From contig JAGYJM010000002.1 in assembly GCA_018402085.1 (NCBI GenBank), forward strand, positions 2,867,501-2,931,500: a stretch of DNA of 64,000 nt. The letters run 5' to 3'. Shown here in pieces: positions 26,387 through 34,578 of this stretch. The notes below the pieces were generated by a model, which had not been told where the DNA came from, ran no database searches, and saw nothing but the letters and a program-made list of their open reading frames with translations. The DNA is from Flavobacteriales bacterium. GTDB lineage: Bacteria; Bacteroidota; Bacteroidia; Flavobacteriales_D; Sanyastnellaceae. Every line of letters starts with the position of its first letter. Positions within the stretch are counted from its first letter, which is position 1. A program made the position numbers and the translations under genes.

Positions 26387-26482
26387 TCAGACGGACATAC
26401 CTCTTCCACGTCGCCTTTTGGCGAAACAACAGCAGCAGCAACAAGCTACAGCAGCGCGGATGTCTTTGTGATTTACTCCCAT
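26387..26482 (-). CDS. Leader peptide 2 with six consecutive cysteines
   Basis: A 31-codon ORF starting ATG at 26482 and ending TGA. It reads MGVNHKDIRAAVA, then six Cys (codons 14-19, 26443-26426, TGT TGC TGC TGC TGT TGT), then FAKRRRGRGMSV. It sits between two intrinsic terminators and ends 24 bases before the second. The Cys run, its place ahead of a cysteine-synthesis operon and the alternative pairing of the downstream terminator fit a ribosome-mediated attenuator: scarce Cys-tRNA stalls the ribosome on the run and frees GTGGAAG to block the terminator. Too short for standard gene finders. Function inferred. Confidence 0.75.
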   Translation of the reverse strand: MGVNHKDIRAAVACCCCCCFAKRRRGRGMSV

Positions 26483-26514
26483 TTTAACCAATCATTAACC
26501 AAACAAACCAAAAC

Positions 26515-26544
26515 AAAAAACCCTTCCGAAAGTCCGGAAGGGTT
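26515..26544 (-). terminator. Leader terminator 1 (attenuator)
   Basis: A 10-bp stem AACCCTTCCG/CGGAAGGGTT with loop GACTTT runs into a T tract (the stem's last two bases plus four more). It lies 28 bases after the stop of leader ORF 1. Its 5' arm AACCC (26544-26540) can pair instead with GGGTT (26583-26579) near the end of leader ORF 1. Confidence 0.88.
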
Positions 26545-26572
26545 ACAGTATTCTAAAACACATACTCACGCC

Positions 26573-26632
26573 TTACCGAACCCCAACAAGGGCTGTACAG
26601 CAACAACAGGTATATGTGAAATTCGCGTTCAT
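26573..26632 (-). CDS. Leader peptide 1 with four consecutive cysteines
   Basis: A 19-codon ORF, ATG at 26632 to TAA at 26573, reading MNANFTYTCCCCTALVGVR. The four Cys codons (TGT TGT TGC TGT) are at 26608-26597. The ATG lies only 6 bases after the -7 promoter box, so the mRNA is probably leaderless or nearly so. An intrinsic terminator follows 28 bases after the stop. A ribosome stalled on the Cys codons would leave GGGGTT (26584-26579) free to pair with the terminator's 5' arm; a ribosome reaching the stop would cover it. This is the first of two serial cysteine sensors. Function inferred. Confidence 0.78.
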   Translation of the reverse strand: MNANFTYTCCCCTALVGVR

Positions 26633-26638
26633 GAGTCA

Positions 26639-26668
26639 CAAATATACGTTTAAATTCGATTAAAACAA
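26639..26668 (-). promoter_or_regulatory. Consensus promoter of the cysteine operon leader
   Basis: TTG at 26668-26666 and TATATTTG at 26646-26639 with a spacer of exactly 19 bases, the ideal Bacteroidota promoter. It fires into leader ORF 1, the two attenuators and the peroxiredoxin-cysM-mec-cysO-moeZ genes. Confidence 0.85.
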
Positions 26669-26767
26669 CCCTTCATCGATCTTTTTAGCAGTTTAGTCGG
26701 GATTTAGCGCACTCCTTCGGAGTTTACGGTGGTTTTTGGGTTCCTGCCTTATGCAATTGAGTTCTAT

Positions 26768-26950
26768 GGATCCGTAAAGGGAAAGTGCTAATTGGTAAAG
26801 TCTTGGTCAATAGGTTTTGACAGAATAAGAATAGCGTCGAACTTAGCGGCACGCAGTTGGCCGGAAGGCCGACGGAGAAAACAAGCGCGGTGGTGGCGGG
26901 GGAGGGGCCCATCACCGTGGAGAATGAGCGGGATGGGGACGAAATTCCGC
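26768..26950. repeat. Dispersed 160-183 bp intergenic repeat, copy A
   Basis: Shares with 35915-36075 and 61275-61434 the opening ATCCGTAAA, the core GGTGGCGGGGGAGGGGCCC and the end GAAATTCCGC, with a covarying small hairpin (here GTTGGCC/GGCCGAC) in between. It lies in the 580-base non-coding stretch between the cysteine-operon promoter and rodA, which otherwise holds only a hairpin repeat at 27142. No protein frame is conserved among copies in a convincing way. Confidence 0.8.
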
Positions 26951-27141
26951 TTTCACCTTTAACGGTCTTCAATTCTTGCGTCGCTCACGACGTCCGATCA
27001 ATCAAACAAACTCCCGGGTTTCTCCTATCCTGTAATTCTAAAAACGGTTGATTTACAGCCGCATACACGTCAAAAACAGTGGCATTCTTCAGAGCTACCT
27101 TTAGCAAGGCATACAGGGTATTGTATTAAAAGGCCGTCTTC

Positions 27142-27184
27142 GCATCCGCCGCTTCCCGACAGGTCGGGACAAGTCCTGCGGCGT
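27142..27184 (+). repeat. Hairpin repeat, long type
   Basis: GCATC plus outer stem CGCCGC/GCGGCG enclosing an inner hairpin TCCCGAC/GTCGGGA. Nearly identical to the copy inside sucB (38148-38189, reverse orientation). It lies downstream of rodA. Confidence 0.8.
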
Positions 27185-27223
27185 AACAAAACGGGAAAAA
27201 CAGAAAAAGCGGCGTGTCTTTTC

Positions 27224-28549
27224 TTATCTGAACACACTAAAGCGCTCGGCGTCAAGACGGAGCATGATCATAATGAGAATGGTGAAGCCCATAAGTGAAG
27301 AGCCCCCATAGCTGAAGAAAGGTAGTGGGATACCGATAACAGGAGCGATACCGAGCACCATGCCCACGTTAATAAGGAGGTGCATAAACAAAATGCTTGC
27401 CACACCGTAACCATAGACTCTTGAGAATTGTGAGCGCTGGCGTTCTGCGAGTGCTATAATGCGCAGAATAAGCACTACAAAGAGCGCTACGACAAAGAAA
27501 CTGCCAAAGAAACCCCATTCTTCACCGATCGTACAAAATATAAAATCGGTATGCTGTTCCGGTACAAAGTCATATCGGGTCATGGGTCCGTTCAAGTAAC
27601 CTTTGCCTGTCCAGCCACCCGATCCTATTGCTGCTTTTGCATGTCGAATATTGTAATCTGCATCAGGATTCTGGTTCATGCCGAAGAGCACGTAAATCCG
27701 CTCTCGCTGGTGTGGTTTGAGCACCGACTCGACACCATAATTCACGGCATAACTGAAGCCCAGTGAAGCGATCAAGACGGCCAGCACAAAGCGATAATTT
27801 TTCGGTCGATACCTGGGCAGTGTAAACCCACGCACACCAAAGATCAAGAGGCCACCGAGCAGGATCAAGCCCAACAGCAGGGCAAAGATGCCGCTTTGTT
27901 CTCCTAAAAGTGGGTAATCTAAGGTTGAGGCCCCGGTGAGAATCGCAACAACAGCGAGAATAATGGCTCCGAAGCCGAAGAGGAGAATGTTTCCTGAGAG
28001 TCCTTCACGGTAAAGTGCGAAAACAAGTCCGGCAAAAACCAACACAGTACCGGCATCCGGCTGCAAGAGGATCAACCCGGCCGGAAAGGCAATAATCAAT
28101 GCGGCGGTGAGGCGGGTTTTAAGTGCTTTAAATCGACTTCCTGCCTGTGCCACGTACCATGCCAGCATGAGGGTTGCAGTTGTTTTTGCAAACTCGCTGG
28201 GTTGAATTCCGAAAGATCCGACTCCAAACCAGGACCGTGCTCCCCCGACTTTCTTTCCTATGAGCAATACCAATACCAACAAGATCAGCACCAGGGCGTA
28301 GCTGATCACTGAGAACCGTATGAAAAATTCACCTTCGGTATTCAACAGTATCAACGCGATAAAAGCGCAAACCCCGATCCAGATGATCTGCCTGCCGTGA
28401 TCGGCATTGAATTTGAATATTTCGCTTTGTGCGGGGTCATAATTTGCGCTGTAAATGGCTGTCCATCCGACCAGTACCAATACAGCATATAGGCCGATGG
28501 TTACCCAATCGATGTTTCGTCGAATATCTTGACGGCGTGTGGCATTCAT
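27224..28549 (-). CDS. rodA: Rod-shape determining SEDS glycosyltransferase RodA
   Basis: A peptidoglycan polymerase of the elongation complex that works with PBP2. It has 441 residues and about ten membrane helices; RSWFGVGSFGIQPSEFAK, GGWTGKGYLNGP and PEQHTDFIF are SEDS signatures, and GIPLPFFSYGGSSLM lies near the C-terminus. The ATG overlaps the PBP2 stop (ATGA). Last gene of the mreB-mreC-mreD-mrdA-rodA cluster. Confidence 0.96.
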   Translation of the reverse strand: MNATRRQDIRRNIDWVTIGLYAVLVLVGWTAIYSANYDPAQSEIFKFNADHGRQIIWIGVCAFIALILLNTEGEFFIRFSVISYALVLILLVLVLLIGKKVGGARSWFGVGSFGIQPSEFAKTTATLMLAWYVAQAGSRFKALKTRLTAALIIAFPAGLILLQPDAGTVLVFAGLVFALYREGLSGNILLFGFGAIILAVVAILTGASTLDYPLLGEQSGIFALLLGLILLGGLLIFGVRGFTLPRYRPKNYRFVLAVLIASLGFSYAVNYGVESVLKPHQRERIYVLFGMNQNPDADYNIRHAKAAIGSGGWTGKGYLNGPMTRYDFVPEQHTDFIFCTIGEEWGFFGSFFVVALFVVLILRIIALAERQRSQFSRVYGYGVASILFMHLLINVGMVLGIAPVIGIPLPFFSYGGSSLMGFTILIMIMLRLDAERFSVFR

Positions 28550-30351
28550 ATACCGCGAAATTCAGCTTCAAGAATTCGTTGTTCTTTACTCGGGTCTGCG
28601 ATGCTGTCATTCAGGTATTTTTCAATGAGCAGACTTGCGATGGGAGCTGCCCACGTACCGCCATAACCGCTGTACTCTACGTATACACTTACGGCGATTT
28701 TCGGGTCATCTTTTGGAGCAAATGCAATGAATACGGAGTGATCCGGGAGCGGGTCATTCTGCACGGTTCCTGTTTTTCCGCAGACCTCAACGCCTTCGAT
28801 ACGAGCCCGTCGGGCTGTACCACCAGTTTGCTCCACCACCTTTTGCATTGCGTTGACGACCACTTCAAAGTGTTCGGGGTCTACCCCTGTAAACTGTGGC
28901 TGTCGAAAGGCAAGGGGCTTACCGTCAGTACCAATGCTCTGAATCACATGAGGGGGCATGTACCATCCCCGGTTCGCAATGATAGCCGCGAGATTGGCCA
29001 TTTGAAGTGGATTGATAAGCAATTCACCTTCACCGATGCTCAGCGAATAAATGGTACTGTATGCCCAGCGTTTTTCACCATAAATCGCGTCATAATAGGC
29101 CGCGTCAGGAACGTTACCGGTCTTCACATTTGGAATATCTGTATTCAGGTTCGTTCCAAACCCGAAGCGTCGGATGCGCTGATTCCAGTTGTCGAGTCCG
29201 GCATGCGCATCCTCGAATCGGCTGCTATTCTTCCCGGGCTCCACCATTCGCTTCATGACTTGATGGAAATAGGGGTTACACGAGTGAATAATTGCCCCTT
29301 TGAGGTCATCGTACGAATGGGATCCATGGCAGCCGATGATCCCTCTGTTGCAAGGTATTCGCGTGGCAGGGCTGATTGCCTCGCTCTGCAAGGCGATAAG
29401 GCTCTGTACCATTTTAAAAATAGATCCGGGCCTGTACTGGCCCTGAATGGCGCGATTATACAGCGGTTTCAAGCTGTCTTGCTGCAACGCCTTATAGTTA
29501 GTGCCCCGTTTACCGCCTACGAGGAGATTCGGGTCAAAGGTTGGTGAGCTCACCAATGACAAGATTTCTCCGGTAGCGGGCTCAATAGCCACAACACTTC
29601 CCAGCTTGTTCTGCATGAGTTTTTCTGCATATGCTTGCAGGTCTGCATCGAGGGTAAGCGTAAGGTCAGCACCCTGCACAGCAGAGGTGTCAAAGCGTCC
29701 TTCCGAGAGGCTTTCCTGTACATTGTTTCTCACGTCTACAAGCACATAGCGCATGCCTTTACGCCCTCTTAGGTCTTCTTCATAGGTTCGCTCGACTCCT
29801 CCCTTACCGATATAGTCACCTGACTGGTAGTAAGGATATTTCTGGATATCTGAAGGCCCTGCTTCAGCGTAATCTCCGAGTACATGTGCTCCGACTCCTC
29901 GCCGGTAGCTTCTCACCGTACGGGCCTGCCCATAGAAGCCCGGATACTTGTGTAACTGTTCTGCGATTCTGGCGAAGTCTTCAGGATCGATCTGCTTTCT
30001 GATCACCGAAGCTTTGTACCTCGAATACTTTTTCGCCTTATTCAAAGCGTCTTCAAGGTCATGAATATCCATCTTAAGGAGTTGGCTGAAGGCCACGGTG
30101 TCAAACGGCTGTACTTTGCGCGGCACTGCCATCAGGTCATATATGGCTCGATTGGCCACCAGCAGCTCCCCTTCCCTGTCATAAATTAGTCCGCGGCTTG
30201 GATAGATCAGCACACGCTCTTCTGTAAGCTCCGCGGCTTTGGCCTTCCAGTGGTCACTACTGACCTGCAGAGAGAAAAGTCTCACAGTAAAAATGATACC
30301 GAAGAAGACGATAATACCGGAAATGATGTATCTGCGATTTGCGAGGTTCAT
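28546..30351 (-). CDS. mrdA: Penicillin-binding protein 2 (peptidoglycan transpeptidase)
   Basis: The transpeptidase partner of RodA in side-wall growth. 601 residues from the ATG at 30351, which overlaps the mreD stop; an open frame to 30492 lies within mreD and is rejected. An N-terminal membrane anchor (about 5-25) precedes the dimerisation domain. The transpeptidase motifs are complete: Ser-x-x-Lys in YRPGSIFKMVQS, Ser-x-Asn in IHSCNPYFHQ, and Lys-Thr-Gly in VCGKTGTVQND. Confidence 0.96.
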   Translation of the reverse strand: MNLANRRYIISGIIVFFGIIFTVRLFSLQVSSDHWKAKAAELTEERVLIYPSRGLIYDREGELLVANRAIYDLMAVPRKVQPFDTVAFSQLLKMDIHDLEDALNKAKKYSRYKASVIRKQIDPEDFARIAEQLHKYPGFYGQARTVRSYRRGVGAHVLGDYAEAGPSDIQKYPYYQSGDYIGKGGVERTYEEDLRGRKGMRYVLVDVRNNVQESLSEGRFDTSAVQGADLTLTLDADLQAYAEKLMQNKLGSVVAIEPATGEILSLVSSPTFDPNLLVGGKRGTNYKALQQDSLKPLYNRAIQGQYRPGSIFKMVQSLIALQSEAISPATRIPCNRGIIGCHGSHSYDDLKGAIIHSCNPYFHQVMKRMVEPGKNSSRFEDAHAGLDNWNQRIRRFGFGTNLNTDIPNVKTGNVPDAAYYDAIYGEKRWAYSTIYSLSIGEGELLINPLQMANLAAIIANRGWYMPPHVIQSIGTDGKPLAFRQPQFTGVDPEHFEVVVNAMQKVVEQTGGTARRARIEGVEVCGKTGTVQNDPLPDHSVFIAFAPKDDPKIAVSVYVEYSGYGGTWAAPIASLLIEKYLNDSIADPSKEQRILEAEFRGI

Positions 30352-30875
30352 CCGCTTCGACGTTCTGATGGTGAGTAGATCAGGTACTGTCCGAGTACCA
30401 GTAGCACCAACGTAGCAAGGCTGCTGAATAGTATTTTCCCGAGGGTATGGAAGAAAGGTGTAAGGCGCATCAACTCCATGAAGAATAACCATGTATGATG
30501 GATCAGCACAAGCGCCCCGGCATAGCTCAGGTACCAGGTGAGACCAAGGTCTTTGACGGTAGGCCGTTGTCCGGCTTCATACCCATCTCGCGGACTAAAA
30601 AACCGGAGTATATGGGGTTGAAAATAGGCCACCAGCAGTGAGGCTGAGGCATGCAGCCCCAAGGTATTGGTAAAAGCGTCAACGAATGCGCCGGTTGCAA
30701 ATCCGATCAGCAGGAGCAACAGTCGAGGTGTATTGACGGGCAGCATGAGGATGGCGAATAAATACACAGAGGGTAAAACAAGGCCCTGCCACAGGTCAAG
30801 TCGGTTCACGATGAGCCCTTGAAGCAGCACGAGGAACACAATGCGGACGATATTTCTGGCAACGACACCTATCAT
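30348..30875 (-). CDS. mreD: Rod-shape protein MreD
   Basis: A small, poorly conserved inner-membrane component of the elongation complex. It has 175 residues with about five hydrophobic helices and no other domain. Identification rests on topology and on its place between mreC and mrdA with 4-base overlaps on both sides. Confidence 0.88.
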   Translation of the reverse strand: MIGVVARNIVRIVFLVLLQGLIVNRLDLWQGLVLPSVYLFAILMLPVNTPRLLLLLIGFATGAFVDAFTNTLGLHASASLLVAYFQPHILRFFSPRDGYEAGQRPTVKDLGLTWYLSYAGALVLIHHTWLFFMELMRLTPFFHTLGKILFSSLATLVLLVLGQYLIYSPSERRSG

Positions 30876-31708
30876 TCGGTCTCGTATTGCGATTCAGTTT
30901 CCAACTTGAGCTGTTCGTCTTGAAGCAAATGATGAACAACATCTACGTAACTGAGTTCGTGAAAAGGTGTGCTCAATCGGATTTCGATTTCATAGAAGTT
31001 CTCTCCTTCAGGAATGCTGTAATTCTCGATGGTACCTACCATCATTCCTTCGGGAAAGTAACTTGAATACCCTGAGGTGACTACAGTATCTCCACGCAAT
31101 GGATTTGCGTAGCGAGGTACCTCAATAACCTGGGCGATGGTAGGGTCATCCCCATTCCAAATTACCCTTCCGAATGCCTCGCTTTGCGATAATTTGACTC
31201 CGAGCGTAAAATTCACATTGATTAAAGGCATCACGCTGGCGAAGTGGTCACTAATGTCTTTCACAATGCCTACCACGTTACCTTTAGAGACAACGCCCAT
31301 TTCCTTATTTATACCATTCTGCAGGCCCTTATCAATGGTAATGTAATTATTGACCCTGTTTACGGAGTTGTTAATGACCCTTGCCGGCATGTAGGCATAT
31401 CGCTGAAGGTAAAGGGTGTCGTCAACCAACGAGAGGTTATCAGTCAGCTTGAGAAATGATTCAGGAGCTTCTGACTTGAGTAGCGCATTTTCTCGTGCGA
31501 GTTTCTCGTTGATCGACTGTAGTTTAAGGTACTCAGAGATTTCAGTGCGTCGTTCATACAGGGTGCCTACAAGCTGATTGGACGAATCAATAAATACAGC
31601 ACGTTGGTAGTTATTATTGCGAATGAGGAGCGCGACCGCAAGAACCTCCAATCCGATAAAGACGAGGAGCACATGGAAACGATAAATAAGTTGCCAGAGA
31701 CTTCTCAT
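30872..31708 (-). CDS. mreC: Rod-shape protein MreC
   Basis: Periplasmic scaffold of the elongation complex linking MreB, MreD and PBP2. 278 residues: one N-terminal membrane helix (about 10-28), a coiled coil (about 55-95), then the two-barrel domain with ARVINNSVNRVNNYITIDKG and GVVSKGNVVGIV, the usual MreC core, and a second barrel with VVTSGYSSYFPEGMMVG. It follows mreB by 24 bases and overlaps mreD. Confidence 0.95.
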   Translation of the reverse strand: MRSLWQLIYRFHVLLVFIGLEVLAVALLIRNNNYQRAVFIDSSNQLVGTLYERRTEISEYLKLQSINEKLARENALLKSEAPESFLKLTDNLSLVDDTLYLQRYAYMPARVINNSVNRVNNYITIDKGLQNGINKEMGVVSKGNVVGIVKDISDHFASVMPLINVNFTLGVKLSQSEAFGRVIWNGDDPTIAQVIEVPRYANPLRGDTVVTSGYSSYFPEGMMVGTIENYSIPEGENFYEIEIRLSTPFHELSYVDVVHHLLQDEQLKLETESQYETE

Positions 31709-31732
31709 TGGCGGAGACGGATAGCGAAAGTG

Positions 31733-32758
31733 CTACTCTCGCATCAGGAATTGGAATTTATCTATGTTTTTGAGGGCTATGGCCGTACCCTTCGCTACCG
31801 CCCGCAATGGTTCATCGGCCACGTGCACCGGAAGCCTTGTTTTCTGTGAAATGCGTTTGTCGAGACCGCGCAGCAATGCCCCTCCACCGGCGAGGTAAAT
31901 ACCGGTGCGATAGATATCCGCAGAAAGTTCGGGTGGTGTATGCTCAAGACAAGATAAGATGGCCTCTTCGATTTTGGAGATGCTTTTATCGAGTGCATGT
32001 GCAATTTCAGAATAGGTCACATGAATCTCTTTGGGGATTCCGGTCATGAGGTCACGTCCTCTTACAGCGTAATCTTCGGGTGGGTCATCGAGCTCAGCGA
32101 GTGCCGCTCCAACTTCGATCTTGATCTGTTCTGCGGTGCGTTCACCAATCAAAATGTTATGCTGACGACGCATATACTCTTCGATATCCTGGGTGAATTC
32201 ATCACCGGCCGTGCGGATATTTTTATCGGTGACAATGCCCCCGAGGGCGATCACTGCAATTTCAGAGGTGCCACCACCGATATCGATGATCATATTTCCC
32301 ATGGGTTCTTCGACATCAATGCCGATTCCGATCGCTGCAGCCATGGGCTCATGAATCAAATAAACTTCTTTAGCTCCGGCGTGCTCAGCGCTGTCTTTTA
32401 CTGCACGTTTCTCGACTTCCGTGATACCTGAAGGAATACAGATGACCATTCGAAGGGAGGGCGCAAATCGCGGCTTCCCTTTGTTGATCATCTTAATCAT
32501 TCCTTTGATCATGTCCTCCGCACTCTGAAAGTCGGCTATAACGCCGTCTTTGAGCGGACGAATGGTCTTGATGTTCTCGTGGGTTTTACCGTGCATTTGT
32601 TGTGCCTGCCTGCCAATGGCAACCGTTTTGTTGGTAGCCCGGTCTTTGGCAACAATAGAAGGCTCATCGACCACAACCTTATCGTTGTAGTAGATGATGG
32701 TATTCGCCGTGCCCAAGTCAATGGCGATCTCCTGCATGAAGAAATTAAACAGCCCCAT
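31733..32758 (-). CDS. mreB: Actin-like rod-shape protein MreB
   Basis: A cytoplasmic ATP-binding filament protein that positions wall synthesis. It has 341 residues. IAIDLGTANTIIYY is phosphate loop 1, DIGGGTSEIAVIALGG phosphate loop 2, and GIYLAGGGALLRGLD the adenosine motif. An inner Met seven codons in could also serve as start. It opens the operon and has its own promoter (32793-32821), with a small CGCG-TTTT-CGCG hairpin in the untranslated leader. Confidence 0.97.
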   Translation of the reverse strand: MGLFNFFMQEIAIDLGTANTIIYYNDKVVVDEPSIVAKDRATNKTVAIGRQAQQMHGKTHENIKTIRPLKDGVIADFQSAEDMIKGMIKMINKGKPRFAPSLRMVICIPSGITEVEKRAVKDSAEHAGAKEVYLIHEPMAAAIGIGIDVEEPMGNMIIDIGGGTSEIAVIALGGIVTDKNIRTAGDEFTQDIEEYMRRQHNILIGERTAEQIKIEVGAALAELDDPPEDYAVRGRDLMTGIPKEIHVTYSEIAHALDKSISKIEEAILSCLEHTPPELSADIYRTGIYLAGGGALLRGLDKRISQKTRLPVHVADEPLRAVAKGTAIALKNIDKFQFLMRE

Positions 32759-32792
32759 AGTTCTCGATGGATCGCGTTTTCGCGGATTATAG

Positions 32793-32821
32793 CAAATATA
32801 GAGATAGCCTCAAGCGCACAA
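32793..32821 (-). promoter_or_regulatory. Promoter of the mreBCD-mrdA-rodA operon
   Basis: TTG at 32821-32819 and TATATTTG at 32800-32793 with an 18-base spacer, 34 bases before the mreB ATG. Confidence 0.7.
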
Positions 32822-32855
32822 CATCATACACTCGTCTAGTGCTAACTTTTTTATG

Positions 32856-34385
32856 TTAGTGTTTGAAATGGCGCACTCCTGTAAAGTACATGGCCATTTG
32901 ATGTTGGTCACAATAATCAATGCTCAACTGGTCTTTCACTGACCCTCCCGGTTGTACGACAGCCTTCACTCCTTCGTTACCGGCAAGCTCTACGCAGTCA
33001 GGAAAAGGGAAGAATGCATCTGATGCCATCACCGCACCTTCAAGTGAGAAGCCAAACGCACGCGCCTTATTGGCCGCCTGCTTCAAGGCGTCAACCCTTG
33101 AAGTTTGTCCGGTTCCGCTTGCGATCAATTGTCTGTCTTTAGCAAAGACAATCGTATTGGATTTGGTATGTTTAGCAACTTTATTGGCAAAAAGGAGGTC
33201 ATTGATCTCTTGCGCTGAAGCCACTTTCTTTGTCATGACCCTGAGGTCTTTTTCGCTCTCTGCTTTGGCATCGCGTTCTTGAACGAGAAAACCATTTAAC
33301 GCCGTGCGCACCTGCCGATTCTTTACCTCCCAGTGATGCTGGTGCAATAAGATGCGGTTTTTCTTGCCTTTGAGCACCTCTAGTGCGTTATTATCAAACG
33401 AAGGCGCAATGACCACCTCGCAAAACAGTTCGTGAATCAGATCAGCGGTGGCCTTGTTGATGGGCCGATTAGTGATCAAGACTCCTCCGAAAGCAGACAC
33501 GGGATCACCTGCCAGCGCCGCCTTGTAGGCTTCTTCCAGCGACGCTCGTGTGGCGAGTCCACACGCATTGTTATGCTTGAGTATTGCAAAAGTAGGATCG
33601 TCCTCCTTAAACTCATTCATCAGCAGCACAGCAGCATCAATATCCAATAGGTTATTGTAAGAAATCGCTTTACCATGCAACTGCTCGAACATGTCATCGA
33701 AGTCACCGTAGAAATACCCTTGCTGATGAGGGTTCTCCCCATAGCGCAAGGTTCGCGAAGCTTGCTCGCTCAACTTCAGCGCATCGACCTCGGCAGTATT
33801 CACATAATTGAAGATGTGGGTGTCATAGTGCGACGAAATATTGAAGGCGCGAGCAGCAAGTTTTCGTCGCTCTTCTTCTGTGCTCTCCCCGTTTCGGTCA
33901 CGCAATAATTCTTCGATAAAGCCAAACTCTGCCCGAGATGGAACAATCACCACATCTCTGTAGTTTTTTGCCGCAGCGCGAATGAGCGAAATACCCCCGA
34001 TGTCAATTTTCTCGATAACATCATCGTGCGGAGCCCCTCCGGCTACAGTTGATTCGAAAGGATAAAGGTCTACGATCACCAGGTCTATATTCGGGATAGA
34101 ATATTCTTCAAGTTCCTGTCCGTCGCTATCGACCTCAGAACGGTTCAGTATTCCTCCGAACACTTTTGGATGCAAGGTTTTTACACGTCCACCCAAAATA
34201 GACGGGTAAGATGTAAGATCTTCAACGGCTTCTACCGAAACTCCTGCGGCCTCAATGGCTTTCTGGGTGCCTCCTGTGCTGTATATCTTGACGCCTAAGC
34301 GGCGGAGCTCCTTCACGATAGGCTCCAATCCATCTTTGTGAAATACCGAAATCAGAGCGCTCTGAATTTTTTTTGTACCAGCCAT
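32856..34385 (-). CDS. purH: Bifunctional AICAR transformylase / IMP cyclohydrolase
   Basis: Catalyses the last two steps of IMP synthesis. 509 residues from the ATG at 34385, the standard length. The N-terminal IMP cyclohydrolase domain has SALISVFHKDGLEP and YSTGGTQKAIEAAG; the transformylase domain has KHNNACGLATRASLEEAY with the catalytic Lys-His and ends QMAMYFTGVRHFKH. The frame stays open to 34754, but the start at 34385 matches the family and lies 32 bases after a TAATTTTG promoter box. Confidence 0.96.
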   Translation of the reverse strand: MAGTKKIQSALISVFHKDGLEPIVKELRRLGVKIYSTGGTQKAIEAAGVSVEAVEDLTSYPSILGGRVKTLHPKVFGGILNRSEVDSDGQELEEYSIPNIDLVIVDLYPFESTVAGGAPHDDVIEKIDIGGISLIRAAAKNYRDVVIVPSRAEFGFIEELLRDRNGESTEEERRKLAARAFNISSHYDTHIFNYVNTAEVDALKLSEQASRTLRYGENPHQQGYFYGDFDDMFEQLHGKAISYNNLLDIDAAVLLMNEFKEDDPTFAILKHNNACGLATRASLEEAYKAALAGDPVSAFGGVLITNRPINKATADLIHELFCEVVIAPSFDNNALEVLKGKKNRILLHQHHWEVKNRQVRTALNGFLVQERDAKAESEKDLRVMTKKVASAQEINDLLFANKVAKHTKSNTIVFAKDRQLIASGTGQTSRVDALKQAANKARAFGFSLEGAVMASDAFFPFPDCVELAGNEGVKAVVQPGGSVKDQLSIDYCDQHQMAMYFTGVRHFKH

Positions 34386-34417
34386 AAATTGCAGGGGTCT
34401 AAAAGGATGCAAAGGCA

Positions 34418-34425
34418 CAAAATTA
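34418..34425 (-). promoter_or_regulatory. Bacteroidota -7 promoter element of purH
   Basis: TAATTTTG on the minus strand, 32 bases before the purH ATG. It supports the shorter start. Confidence 0.5.
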
Positions 34426-34578
34426 GAAGGATTGAGGTTCATTTGAAAGCGCTGCAAACTTCGTCTGAAGAAGTTCTCCACGAAATACGAAATGATAAGC
34501 GGTGCCACAGCGTGCTGAATGCCTCTGAAGCGAAGTAGCTTTCCGCTACCTTCGTTGTTGAATTTACCTGCGTATACC

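Noticed and set aside
26281..26409. N-terminal extension of the peroxiredoxin
   Set aside because: The open frame runs through a perfect 12-bp terminator and antisense-like leader sequence; the family start matches the ATG at 26280.
26724..26972. Small protein frames with GPSPATT in the dispersed repeat copies (also near 35855 and 61353)
   Set aside because: They begin and end differently in each copy, frame is not kept, and the similarity follows the DNA repeat rather than codon positions.
28429..29547. 372-codon plus-strand frame opposite mrdA
   Set aside because: Antisense shadow of PBP2 with its complete catalytic motifs; no recognisable domain.
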